Origin: Candidatus Eiseniibacteriota bacterium
GTDB lineage: Bacteria; Eisenbacteria; RBG-16-71-46; JAFGJU01
DNA length: 33,290 bases
Direction: 5' to 3'
Assembly: GCA_020349905.1 (NCBI GenBank)
Contig: CP070702.1
Coordinates: 2,539,497 to 2,572,786, forward strand
Shown here: positions 24,744 to 32,563 of the stretch, one piece after another
How the letters are laid out: the number at the start of each line of letters is the position of its first letter
Numbering within the stretch: the first letter of the stretch is position 1
Translations under genes and position numbers: made by a program
The notes under the pieces: model-generated
Told to the model about the DNA's origin: nothing
The model's database searches: none
The model's input: only the letters and a program-made list of their open reading frames with translations

Positions 24744-25125
24744 CTGTGGACCACGCTTGCTATCATGGACGCCGCATCAGGGGCGCCGCCCGCGTGTGAG
24801 AAACAGGGTGGTGCCGCTATGATTTGATACTATATCATGCCCGCGGAGTTCCAGGTAGGGGCGCGGACGAAGCACGTAAGGGGCGGAGGGAGTTCGAACC
24901 GACCGATAAGCACCCAACGCCGGGGAGGATGAGCGCGCACAAGGCGGAGTAGGCGCGCGCAAGGCGGCAGTCCGGCCGCTGGAAGGATTGGCGCAAACAA
25001 AGACAGCGTCCGGTTGCGGGCGGGCACGAGAGGCATTGCAGGTGCCCAAAGAAAGGGGGTGCTTTCAGTGAACTACCTCTCGCCCGCCCCACACCGAACG
25101 CTTAGCTTTGTCTCTGCCGCTCCGA
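24744..25125. other. 382-nt gene-less region with short repeats
   Basis: No coding frame here has protein-like character. Visible items: a near-palindrome GATACTATATC (about 24826-24836); a GAGTTCGAACC stretch (about 24889) that looks like a tRNA T-loop but has no pairing stems; two related units GCGCGCACAAGGCGGA (about 24932) and GCGCGCGCAAGGCGGC (about 24953), 21 nt apart, with a weaker third copy GGCGCAAACAAAGACAG (about 24990); and a GC-rich inverted pattern GGGGGTGC / GCCCGCCCC around 25056-25090. It separates two minus-strand operons and would contain the terminator of the right one and the promoter of the left one; neither is clear. Confidence 0.4.
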
Positions 25126-26322
25126 CTACCTCAGGCGGTAGCGAAGCACGAGACTCAGACCCTGATTCCACACACCGTCCTCATCGCCGTATTTGGAATG
25201 GGCGAAGGTGAACGTGGCGGCCACCTCCCACAGGTTAGCGATGTAGTAACGGAACGTGCTGGAAAGGTTGTTGCCGATGAGGTCGTCCAGCCCCTCGGCG
25301 GTCGGATGCATGTAGCTCAGGTTCCAGGTGTTGTACCAGTCTATCCGGTTCGACAGCTCGTAGGTATAAGCCAGGGTGTTCGTGACGTTGTGAGTCGGAT
25401 CGTCCTCGAACACCGTGGCGTACTGCAACTTGTCGGAGAACTGGAAACGGATCCCCAGCGGACGAGTGTACTCACCGGTCGCCTGCAGGTACGGGTCGCC
25501 GGCCTCTCCGTCGTAGTCAGACGCCACGACACCCACGCCTGCCCTCACGACCCAACCGTGCTCTCGAGCGCTCATGGGCTCTTTGGCCGGATCAAGTATC
25601 TCCTCGATGCGGATAACGCCCATCGGTGGGAGTTCGTCCTGCATCAAGACCCCTGCGTCTTTCAGTACCTTCACGACTTCGTCGTAGTAGTACTTCTTGT
25701 ACTCCACCGGGCCGTACTTGGACCTGAACTCGCTCTCCCTCTCGATGACCTGGGCCATTTCGATGAGAGCGTCGTCAGGGATGTTCGTCTGTATGATGTT
25801 GTACTTCATCAGGTCTTCATTGATGCGGATTGCCCTGGCCAGCACAGTCGCGTCTATGACACGCCCGTACCCAACACCCCCCAGGATTTCAACGCGCGGG
25901 TCGTCGGCCTCATCCATGGCCATGAGCTTCCTGTAGTGTCCGGAGACCTCCCCGAAACCGAAGAGCTTATCGTCGGCCATACCCTGCAGGTATTTCTTTC
26001 CGATGATGTTCATGTACAGGTCGTGGGCCGATTCGGCGTCCTCGCCTTCGACGGCACCTCGCTCAAAGTTGACGGCACCGTACCCGGTGATTGCGTACTC
26101 GAAGGGCAGGGAGCGGTAGACGACCCTTCCGTCTATTCGTGCCAGACCGCTGTAGCTCATTTGAACGCTGTCGCCCGAAGAGTTACCCTGATTCAGCGCC
26201 GCGTCCAGGTACAACTCCTGGTAGGACGACTCCGGAAACTGGTAGTCCGTCAACGAAATTCCCAGAACCAGGCTCGGGAAAAGACAGACTACCAAACTCG
26301 CCAAGAACACTGCTTTTCTCAT
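25126..26322 (-). CDS. Probable outer-membrane beta-barrel protein
   Basis: 398 residues. Signal peptide MRKAVFLASLVVCLFPSLVL then G-ISL. Early alternating strands (SVQMSYSGLARIDGRVVYRS, FEYAITGYGAVNFE) are followed by an alpha-helical insertion (about 110-245, IINEDLMKYNIIQTNIPDD-like and EYKKYYYDEVVKVLKDAG). The C-terminal third alternates hydrophobic and polar residues in strands typical of porins/DUF481-like barrels (GWVVRAGVGVVASDY, NTLAYTYELSNRIDWYNTW, STFRYYIANLWEVAATFTFA, LSLVLRYRLR). The last strand lacks the terminal Phe common in BamA substrates. GGAGGA lies about 9 nt before ATG 26322. It follows the two TM-helix-repeat genes by 107 nt. No specific family recognised. Confidence 0.72.
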   Translation of the reverse strand: MRKAVFLASLVVCLFPSLVLGISLTDYQFPESSYQELYLDAALNQGNSSGDSVQMSYSGLARIDGRVVYRSLPFEYAITGYGAVNFERGAVEGEDAESAHDLYMNIIGKKYLQGMADDKLFGFGEVSGHYRKLMAMDEADDPRVEILGGVGYGRVIDATVLARAIRINEDLMKYNIIQTNIPDDALIEMAQVIERESEFRSKYGPVEYKKYYYDEVVKVLKDAGVLMQDELPPMGVIRIEEILDPAKEPMSAREHGWVVRAGVGVVASDYDGEAGDPYLQATGEYTRPLGIRFQFSDKLQYATVFEDDPTHNVTNTLAYTYELSNRIDWYNTWNLSYMHPTAEGLDDLIGNNLSSTFRYYIANLWEVAATFTFAHSKYGDEDGVWNQGLSLVLRYRLR

Positions 26323-26429
26323 CGCTCTCTTCCTCCGTTTCCCCTTAGGATACTCACGCTACGACGAATCAAACAAACCATGAAGAACCGTACGTGCTTG
26401 TCTTGGATTTGTCTCTCACCCCCTCGTTC

Positions 26430-27107
26430 TCATTTCTCAGACCGTCTTTCTCTAAGCTCTTCAAGATATCTGGCGGCAGTCTCTTTGCCGCCCAATCCAA
26501 AGGCCAGGGCCAGAGCAAGGCAAACGGCACCAAAGAAGATGTTGAACGTGGACGTCACCAGAAGCGGTGCAATGCCGAGCTCTCTCAGAGAGATGGTTAT
26601 CGTGAATATCACGATTGCCCAATGGGTTATCCCGCCCAGCAGCTCGGGCTTGGGCAGGTTCGCGTTGCTGGCCGCGGTGCGCACTATCCCGGAGACGAAG
26701 TTGGCCAGGAACATACCGAGAACCAGGACGAACACGGCCGCGATCACGTTGGGTACGTATGCCAGCAGGCCTTCCAGAAGCTGGGATGACACGGTGAGTC
26801 CCAGGGCGTTCACCACCATTATGAGCACCATGATCATTACCAGCCAGTAGGCCAGCGCACTCAGCAGCTCGCGCGCAGTAAGCTTCACTCCTCCCTTGGT
26901 GAGTATGTCGGGTATCCCCGCCTTCTCGACCAGCTTGTCGAACTGCAAGAGCTTGAGGCCGCGGCTAACCAGCCCCTTGATGATCTTGGCCACAATCCAC
27001 CCGACTATCAGGATGATCAGAGCCCCCACCAACGTAGGGATGTAGCCGAGTACCTTGGCCAACATCTCTTTGATGGGTTCAACGACGAGCTCGCTCCAAA
27101 CCAACAT
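26430..27107 (-). CDS. TM-helix-repeat (CmpX/mechanosensitive-channel-like) membrane protein
   Basis: 225 residues with about five transmembrane segments. The signature is the repeated 'conserved TM helix' (MscS-TM type): GYIPTLVGALIILIVGWIVA (21-40) and AYVPNVIAAVFVLVLGMFLA, each a Y-x-P-x-hydrophobic-G pattern. The C terminus reads LALAFGLGGKETAARYLEEL, the usual ending of CmpX-type proteins. These proteins resemble the membrane part of small-conductance mechanosensitive channels but lack the cytoplasmic vestibule. Ion-channel activity is inferred only. It is the paralogue of the gene 90 nt upstream (27198-28094), sharing the N-terminal layout (VW, then an acidic/amphipathic start, then Y-x-P-T) and order of helices. 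Confidence 0.86.
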   Translation of the reverse strand: MLVWSELVVEPIKEMLAKVLGYIPTLVGALIILIVGWIVAKIIKGLVSRGLKLLQFDKLVEKAGIPDILTKGGVKLTARELLSALAYWLVMIMVLIMVVNALGLTVSSQLLEGLLAYVPNVIAAVFVLVLGMFLANFVSGIVRTAASNANLPKPELLGGITHWAIVIFTITISLRELGIAPLLVTSTFNIFFGAVCLALALAFGLGGKETAARYLEELRERRSEK

Positions 27108-27197
27108 TCCTGGGCCCCCCTTTCCGGAAACCGAGCGTCCTTCACCGGACCAGTTTCACCACAATTTGGCCGGCACGAGCCACTCCAGTGCAGTCTC

Positions 27198-28094
27198 CTA
27201 CTTCAGGATGACGATCCCACGGTGCTTGCCCTTTTCCCTCCTGATATAGCCCTTTCTCTGAAGTTGCTCCAGCTTGTATGCCACCGACTTGGTGGACTTA
27301 TTTCCGAGGGCCTCCTGCATCTCCCTGATGAGAGGGGGGCGATTGTTCCTCGCTGCAAAAGACCTCAAGAAGACAAAGAGTTCGTATTGCTTCGGGGTCA
27401 AGTCCGACGGCTTCTGCTCCGAGGCCGCCTTCAGCCAGACCCCCCCGGCCAGGAGGGCCTTTCCTACCTCAGCGCTCGCCAGGCCGAAAGAGAGGAAGAC
27501 CGCCAAGCTGGCCCCTCCGATTAGACTTACGAAGATGGAGGCAACCAATCCCCTGGCGATCCCGAGTTGATACAGTGCCATGGACATGGTTGCAAAAATT
27601 ATCATTCCCTGCACGACAGCGATTGCCGACCGGGGCAGGAATCGACCCTGTCCGGCCTGAAGCCTTCTTTCCAGGAAGCTCCTGACTTTTCGGGAGAAGT
27701 AGCTGCCAGCGACAACGACCGCGAAGGCCACGGCCAGATTGGGGAGATAGCGGAGTAGTTGCCCTGACAGTGTGCTCGCCACCTTGAGCCCCAGAATCTC
27801 CAGCACAACGACCGCAACTGCGCAGAAAGCAATCAAGAAGAACAGGTTCCCCACCAGTAGGCAGGGGTCCTGGTCAGGCCGGAGCTTCTTCAGAAAGCCC
27901 GTCACCCCGGCAGTGGAATAGAGCGCCTCCAGCCTGCATCTGCTCTGTTCGCGAACCAGAAGCCTCCTGGCTAACCTGGCCAGGACCACCCCGACAACCA
28001 GCGCGAGGGTGGCGGCCAGAGCCGTGGGCAGGTAGGCGACCATTCTGGCCAGAAGCTCTCTGGTGCTGTCCCCTATGAAGTCGTTCCAGACCAT
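27198..28094 (-). CDS. TM-helix-repeat membrane protein fused to a LexA-type winged helix
   Basis: 298 residues. Residues 1-215 repeat the layout of its neighbour: YLPTALAATLALVVGVVLAR (21-40), a helix at about 80-103, YLPNLAVAFAVVVAGSYFSR (116-135), then 155-178 and 183-205 with FLSFGLASAEVGKALL in place of the usual FGLGGKETAARYL. After a short linker, residues 232-297 are a LexA-like winged helix-turn-helix: LTPKQYELFVFLRSFAARNN, RPPLIREMQEALGNKS, VAYKLEQLQRKGYIRREKGK and HRGIVIL. These match the LexA N-terminal pattern (LT..Q..., .PP...E....LG..S......L..L..KG.I.R..G..RGI.L). There is no Ala-Gly cleavage site or Ser/Lys protease domain. It would place a DNA-binding domain on the cytoplasmic face of the inner membrane. 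ATG 28094 has GGAGG 11 nt upstream. Confidence 0.85.
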   Translation of the reverse strand: MVWNDFIGDSTRELLARMVAYLPTALAATLALVVGVVLARLARRLLVREQSRCRLEALYSTAGVTGFLKKLRPDQDPCLLVGNLFFLIAFCAVAVVVLEILGLKVASTLSGQLLRYLPNLAVAFAVVVAGSYFSRKVRSFLERRLQAGQGRFLPRSAIAVVQGMIIFATMSMALYQLGIARGLVASIFVSLIGGASLAVFLSFGLASAEVGKALLAGGVWLKAASEQKPSDLTPKQYELFVFLRSFAARNNRPPLIREMQEALGNKSTKSVAYKLEQLQRKGYIRREKGKHRGIVILK

Positions 28095-28109
28095 TTCCGT
28101 CCCGGCCTC

Positions 28110-28119
28110 CCGTCGACGG
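28110..28119. promoter_or_regulatory. Perfect 10-bp palindrome at the ribosome site of the LexA-fusion gene
   Basis: CCGTCGACGG is self-complementary and touches the GGAGG ribosome site (28106-28110). Just upstream are two direct copies of TTAGTCG (about 28119-28134). A protein bound here could block early elongation or translation; autoregulation by the fused winged helix is a guess. Confidence 0.3.
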
Positions 28120-28193
28120 TTAGTCGTTTAGTCGCAAACAATTAGACATTTTTTCCATCAAGTTTTACGCTGGTGGCTCGTTGTGGCGCCCCC

Positions 28194-28222
28194 TAATTAC
28201 AGGAGGGACCGGGTCCTGTCAA
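28194..28222 (-). promoter_or_regulatory. Promoter-like element with nested palindromes (operator candidate)
   Basis: Minus strand TTGACA (28217-28222). A -10 is either TGTAAT (28196-28201, 15-nt spacer) or TAATTA (28194-28199, 17-nt spacer). The spacer is occupied by an inverted repeat ACAGGA-N9-TCCTGT (28199-28219) that overlaps both hexamers and itself contains GGACC-C-GGTCC. This is a typical repressor-operator arrangement. It lies about 100 nt above the LexA-fusion start. Confidence 0.5.
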
Positions 28223-28458
28223 GCAAAAAAGCGTCGGTTTTGAGGGGCCCTGGGTAGGAATAGGAATCGATGTCCAAGCGGGGAGGCGAAATGCAAGCTT
28301 TCTGCAGCGGGGTGACGGCCAGCGGAAGCCGAGGGGCTTGCCTTTTGAGCGCGCCCCATGGCAGAGCGCTTGCGGAAAGCAGGGTCCGTTGGGAAACACC
28401 AGCGGCAGACGAACTTGGGGGGACAGAGAGTCCAGGGGCAGCGGGAAGTGGACGGCCC
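28223..28458. other. Gap between the secDF operon end and the LexA-fusion promoter
   Basis: 236 nt with no coding character on either strand. A run of six A residues (28225-28230; T on the minus strand) follows no stable stem, so no intrinsic terminator for the upstream operon can be supported. Nothing else recognised. Confidence 0.4.
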
Positions 28459-29163
28459 TCAGTCCAGGATTCTCAGCTCGGAGATGAGCCAGCGGCCCTT
28501 CTCCTTTCTGAGGGTCACGTGCACCTTATTGGTGGTCTTCTCGGCCTGCGGCTCTCTCCTGTACGACCACTCCGCGTTGCCTGAAGGGCCGGCGCCTTCG
28601 TCCTTATCGTACGTAAAGTCAAGAAATTGAAAGGACTCGGTGACGGTGTAGCGGAAGGCGTCTTTCAACATGTAGGCCGCCTGCTGGCGTGAGAAGGAGG
28701 TCTCCTCCGGGACGTTTGCCTCCAAGCGAAGGACAATTTTCTCCTCGGGAAAGAGCGCGACTATAGAGTCCGCGCGCCCGGCGTTCCAGGCCTCTTCGAT
28801 TGCAGCGAGCGTCAGGAGTGGAGTGAGGGGACGTTGCCTCTTGACCTCCGTCGGGGGCAAGGAGTCCGGTTGAGAGGGAGGGACCGAGCTTGTGGCTGTC
28901 CCGCTGGCTGAGCTTGTGGCAGCAGACGTTGAGCCGGTGGAGGGGTCAGGACTGGCATCGGAGGCCAAACCGGCATCGGGAGCCGAACCGGCGGCGTCCG
29001 TGACGTACGTGGCGGCTGACTTCGTGGTGGTCGGGCCTGAGCCGGCGGCCTCCACCGGAGCCAAGAGGCCCAGAACTGCTGCAGCGAACGCCGCACACAC
29101 GAGTGGCACGAGGCTTCTGCGGGCAGCCAGAAGAAGGAGGGTTTGAGGCGGGCGCCTCTTCAT
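28459..29163 (-). CDS. Secreted DUF4783-like protein with Ser/Thr/Ala-rich linker
   Basis: 234 residues. A Lys/Arg-rich start and hydrophobic stretch (about 8-36) ending APVEAAGSG is a signal peptide. Residues about 40-105 are a low-complexity Ser/Thr/Ala/Pro/Asp linker. Residues about 115-234 form an NTF2-like domain resembling DUF4783: LAAIEEAWNAGRADSIVALF, SFSRQQAAYMLKDAF, VTESFQFLDFTY and the ending HVTLRKEKGRWLISELRILD. DUF4783 proteins are small periplasmic proteins of unknown role known mainly from Bacteroidota-like bacteria. The ATG shares ATGA with the stop of secF, so it is translationally coupled to the Sec genes. No lipobox Cys follows the signal peptide. Confidence 0.75.
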   Translation of the reverse strand: MKRRPPQTLLLLAARRSLVPLVCAAFAAAVLGLLAPVEAAGSGPTTTKSAATYVTDAAGSAPDAGLASDASPDPSTGSTSAATSSASGTATSSVPPSQPDSLPPTEVKRQRPLTPLLTLAAIEEAWNAGRADSIVALFPEEKIVLRLEANVPEETSFSRQQAAYMLKDAFRYTVTESFQFLDFTYDKDEGAGPSGNAEWSYRREPQAEKTTNKVHVTLRKEKGRWLISELRILD

Positions 29164-30065
29164 CTCCGGGTCTTCCTCTTCTCGGGGCCGTGAATGTCGA
29201 GCGCCAGGGCGCTCGCCACGTAGATGGAAGAATAGGTGCCGGCAATGACTCCCACGAACACCGTGAGGGCAAAATCGTGTATCACCTCGCCCCCCAAAAT
29301 GAGGAGCGAGAACACGGCGAACAGGGTCGTCAAAGACATGAGCACCGTACGGCTGAGCACTCGGTTGACACTTATGTTTATTATCTTCTCAAACTGTTCT
29401 CGCCTCAGGAGGCGGTTTTGCTCGCGAATCCTGTCAAAGAGAACAATGGTGTCGTTTATTGAGTATCCGCCGATCGTGAGAAGAGCGGCCACAACCGGCA
29501 AGGAAATCTCGATGTTCGTGAAGGAGAGAAACCCCAGCGTGACAAAGACGTCGTGGAAAAGGGCCACCACAGCGCCCAGCGCAAAAGTGAGCTCGTAGCG
29601 CCATCCCACGTAGACCAGAATGCCGGCCAGGACCCAGAGCACCGCCCACACGGCCTTTCCCCTGAGTTCGCGGCCTATTTTGGGGCCCACCGTCTCTTCC
29701 CGTCTCAGCTCCACCTCGGCGCCCGGAACCTCTTCCTGTATGGCGCCCTTGAGCACCGTGAACGCGTCGCCTTCGGTCTCTCCCTCCTTGAGCCGAAACA
29801 GGTAGCCGCCCTCCTCACCGATACTCTGCATCTCGGCCTTCGCGAGCCCGGCCCGGGCCAGGGCGCTTCTTACAACGTCGGCTGATTGCCTCGGGGTAAT
29901 CAACACCTGTATAACTGTTCCGCCAGCGAAGTCTATGCCCAGTCTGGGGCCGCCGTGAACGACCAGAGAAATCACCGAGGCCACGATGAGGACGCCCGAA
30001 ATGATGTAGGCGTACTTCCTGGACCCCATGAAGTTGATGCTTGTTTCACCGAAAAGGCGGAACAT
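29160..30065 (-). CDS. secF: Protein-export membrane protein SecF
   Basis: 301 residues, normal length. First helix at about 18-37, then GPRLGIDFAGGTVIQVLI, the SecF hallmark G-x-D-F-x-G-G. A periplasmic P1 domain (about 55-125) is followed by VGPKIGRELRGKAVWAVLWV, five C-terminal helices, ALFHDVFVTLGFLS, LTIGGYSINDTIVLFDRIRE (conserved helix-4/loop motif) and LSRTVLMSLTTLFAVFSLLI. With SecD it forms the RND-type complex that uses the proton gradient to pull proteins through SecYEG. It begins 15 nt after secD and overlaps the next gene by 4 nt. Confidence 0.97.
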   Translation of the reverse strand: MFRLFGETSINFMGSRKYAYIISGVLIVASVISLVVHGGPRLGIDFAGGTVIQVLITPRQSADVVRSALARAGLAKAEMQSIGEEGGYLFRLKEGETEGDAFTVLKGAIQEEVPGAEVELRREETVGPKIGRELRGKAVWAVLWVLAGILVYVGWRYELTFALGAVVALFHDVFVTLGFLSFTNIEISLPVVAALLTIGGYSINDTIVLFDRIREQNRLLRREQFEKIINISVNRVLSRTVLMSLTTLFAVFSLLILGGEVIHDFALTVFVGVIAGTYSSIYVASALALDIHGPEKRKTRR

Positions 30066-30080
30066 TCTCTCACTCCTCGT

Positions 30081-31658
30081 CTATATGCTCAAGCGTTCCA
30101 GTCTGCGCCTGGAAACGATTCCGTCGAAGATGAGCCTGGTAACGAAAACGGCCGTGAACACGTTTGCGATTATCCCGATGCTGAGGGTCACCGCGAATCC
30201 CTTTATGGGACCTGTCCCGAACTGGAAGAGAACGACCGCCGCAATCAGGGTCGTGAGGTTCGAGTCGAAAATGGTGCGAAAAGCCCGCTGATAGCCGCTT
30301 TCTATCGAACGTGTCACGGTCTTCCCCGTACTCAACTCTTCCCGGATGCGTTCGAAAATGAGAACGTTGGCGTCCACGGACATCCCGATAGTGAGAACGA
30401 TGCCCGCGATGCCGGGCAGGGTAAGAGTGGCGTGAAAGGCCGAGAGCACGGCCAAGATGATCCAGACGTTAAGGAACAGGGCCAGGGCAGCTATGAAACC
30501 GGAGCCCCTGTAGTAGATGAGCATGAAAAGAATGACGAGGGCAGAGCCCACCAGCACCGCCTTCACTCCCTTCTCGATGGAGTCCCTACCCAGGGAGGGG
30601 CCCACGGTCCTCTCTTCTATGATTACCAGCGGGGCGGGAAGTGCACCGGCTCTACAGACAATGGCGAGGTCCCGGGCTTCCCTGTCCGTGAAATTGCCGG
30701 TTATGGAGGCCTCGCCGCTCGGAATCTTCTGACGTATGACGGGAGGAGAGAAGACCTTTCCGTCCAGCACTATGGCGAGCTGCCTTCCCACGTTGGCTCC
30801 CGTGACCCTTGAGAAGACTGTCGCGCCCCCTCTCGTCAAGGAGAGGAGCACTCCGGGAGCGTCGGGCCTGTCGGGGTCCAGGTCCATGGCGACCCTGGCG
30901 GTCGCGACCTCAGCCCCTGTCAAGTCGGCCTTCTTGTTCAGGAAATACAGCACCTTTCCCGGCCTGCCCTGGAATTGCTCCTCCTCGGCGCTCCAGGACA
31001 ACCGGGCGTCCAGCGGCAACAGCGTGTCTGCTCCTGCTTGCTCGATGAAGCTCTGCACGTCCTGGACTTCTCGCTCGGAGAAGAACACGCCGCCGAACTC
31101 GATAGTGAGCATGCGAGAGGATATCGGCTTCAGTGGGTCGAAGTACGGATACTGGGCGGTGTCCCGCGCCGCGGCTACTCTGCCCGCCACGAAGGAGTCG
31201 AGTCTATCCAGAAGCTCCCTCGTTTCATCGGGCGTCTTGACGATGACAAATTCCAAGAGGGCGGTCTGGCCTATCAGCGATTTGGCTCTTTCCGGGTCCA
31301 GAAGGCCGGGGAGCTGGACGACTATTCTGTTCTCGCCCTGACGCTGGATGATGGGCTCCGCAACGCCGAACTGGTCCACCCGGTTGCGTACGATCTCGAT
31401 GGCCCTGTCCACCGCGTCGTGGGCCTCTTTGTCTTCGAGGCCGCTCTTGTCAACCTCCAGAACCAGGTGCATACCGCCCTGAAGGTCAAGGCCCAGCTTG
31501 AGCGCCTTGTCCTTTAAGCTTTCCAGTTCCTCGGAGGGTACGGCGTCGCGTTCCTCGTCGCCCATGCGGTAGATTTTCAGGGTGGGAAGGATATACCAGA
31601 CAGAGAAGGCAAAAACCACCAGTACCAGGAGGGCTTTCCATTTCTGAGCTCTATACAT
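30081..31658 (-). CDS. secD: Protein-export membrane protein SecD
   Basis: 525 residues. Helix 1 at about 8-26, then KLGLDLQGGMHLVLEVD (G-L-D-L-x-G-G hallmark), VDQFGVAEPIIQRQGENRIV (P1 base), a long periplasmic head (about 135-275), IVLDGKVFSPPVIRQKIPSG and the membrane half with TVGPSLGRDSIEKGVKA, GIAGIVLTIGMSVDANVLIF and ERIREEL. The Asp in GMSVDANVLIFERI is part of the proton path. GAGGA precedes ATG 31658 by 6 nt. The usual yajC neighbour is absent; instead pdxJ lies 84 nt upstream in the same direction. Confidence 0.97.
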   Translation of the reverse strand: MYRAQKWKALLVLVVFAFSVWYILPTLKIYRMGDEERDAVPSEELESLKDKALKLGLDLQGGMHLVLEVDKSGLEDKEAHDAVDRAIEIVRNRVDQFGVAEPIIQRQGENRIVVQLPGLLDPERAKSLIGQTALLEFVIVKTPDETRELLDRLDSFVAGRVAAARDTAQYPYFDPLKPISSRMLTIEFGGVFFSEREVQDVQSFIEQAGADTLLPLDARLSWSAEEEQFQGRPGKVLYFLNKKADLTGAEVATARVAMDLDPDRPDAPGVLLSLTRGGATVFSRVTGANVGRQLAIVLDGKVFSPPVIRQKIPSGEASITGNFTDREARDLAIVCRAGALPAPLVIIEERTVGPSLGRDSIEKGVKAVLVGSALVILFMLIYYRGSGFIAALALFLNVWIILAVLSAFHATLTLPGIAGIVLTIGMSVDANVLIFERIREELSTGKTVTRSIESGYQRAFRTIFDSNLTTLIAAVVLFQFGTGPIKGFAVTLSIGIIANVFTAVFVTRLIFDGIVSRRRLERLSI

Positions 31659-31742
31659 CTAGATTCCTCTGATTGCGGTTCAAAAGAAAACGCGCGTGCG
31701 CGTCTACTAATCCAATGAGAATACCGGTAAGTGGGCGCGATG

Positions 31743-32462
31743 TCAACGCGAAAGAAGGCGCAGCATCTCCCTCACCGCCTCCGCCATACCCACAAAGAGA
31801 GAGCGGGCCACAATCGAATGGCCTATGCTAACTTCCTGAATCTCTTTTCCCTTGTCCACGAGCTTGCCTATGTTCTGGTAGTTGAGGCCGTGCCCTCCGT
31901 GTACCCGCATTCCCAGCTTCGCGGCAAGGGAGGCCGCGTTGATGATCCTGTCCATCTCAAGCTCTTCCTGCAGAGACCTGAAGGCCTCGGCGTACCGGCC
32001 GGTGTGGATTTCCACACAGTTGGCCCTGACCCTGGCGCTGGCCTGAACCTGAGAGAGGTCGGGGTCGATGAAGAGACTCACTACGATTCCTGCTTCCTGG
32101 AGCGTTGAGATGGCCTTCTGAAGAGCTTCCTCCTGGCCCACGATGTTCAGGCCGCCCTCGGTGGTGAGCTCCGCTCTCTTCTCCGGCACGAGGGTCACGA
32201 GGTCGGGCCTGATGGCTATGGCTATCGATATCATCTCTTCTGTGGCCGCCATCTCCATGTTCAGTTTTGTCTTCACCATCTCCCTCAGGACCCTGAGGTC
32301 GCGGTCCTGTATGTGGCGCCGGTCTTCCCTGAGATGCACGGTGATACCGCTTGCCCCTGCCACTTCCGCCTCTATGGCGGCAGCCACGGGGTCGGGCTCG
32401 AGGCCCTTGCGCGCCTCCCTGACCGTGGCCACATGATCCACGTTGACAGAAAGCTCTATCAT
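31743..32462 (-). CDS. pdxJ: Pyridoxine 5'-phosphate synthase PdxJ
   Basis: 239 residues, family length. TIM-barrel motifs in order: LSVNVDHVATVREARKG (catalytic His in DHVATVR), GITVHLREDRRHIQDRDL, LNMEMAATEEM (catalytic Glu), LVPEKRAELTTEGGLN, VVSLFIDPD, VEIHTGRYAEAF and VHGGHGLNYQN (catalytic His, phosphate loop). It condenses 1-deoxyxylulose 5-phosphate with 3-amino-2-oxopropyl phosphate in the DXP-dependent B6 pathway; product is precursor of PLP, which two enzymes in the carbamoyl operon need. AGGGGGA lies upstream of the ATG. No pdxA in the window. Confidence 0.97.
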   Translation of the reverse strand: MIELSVNVDHVATVREARKGLEPDPVAAAIEAEVAGASGITVHLREDRRHIQDRDLRVLREMVKTKLNMEMAATEEMISIAIAIRPDLVTLVPEKRAELTTEGGLNIVGQEEALQKAISTLQEAGIVVSLFIDPDLSQVQASARVRANCVEIHTGRYAEAFRSLQEELEMDRIINAASLAAKLGMRVHGGHGLNYQNIGKLVDKGKEIQEVSIGHSIVARSLFVGMAEAVREMLRLLSR

Positions 32463-32563
32463 CGCTTCCCCCTTGAAGGCTCACTTGTTCGAAGTCGTCC
32501 GCTCGGAACGAGCGCGCGTTTCCCCGGCGCCGCCTCTCCGGCTCAGCTACGGCGCCCCCGAAA

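Noticed and set aside
24880..24910. Possible tRNA 3' half (GAGTTCGAACC resembles a T-loop)
   Set aside because: The bases flanking the loop do not form a T-stem on either strand and no acceptor or anticodon arms fit.
25108..26850. Long plus-strand open frames over minus-strand genes (also at 9501-10532, 29886-30812 and 18450-19628)
   Set aside because: They are antisense shadows of clearly recognisable proteins in GC-rich DNA and show no family motifs or ribosome sites.
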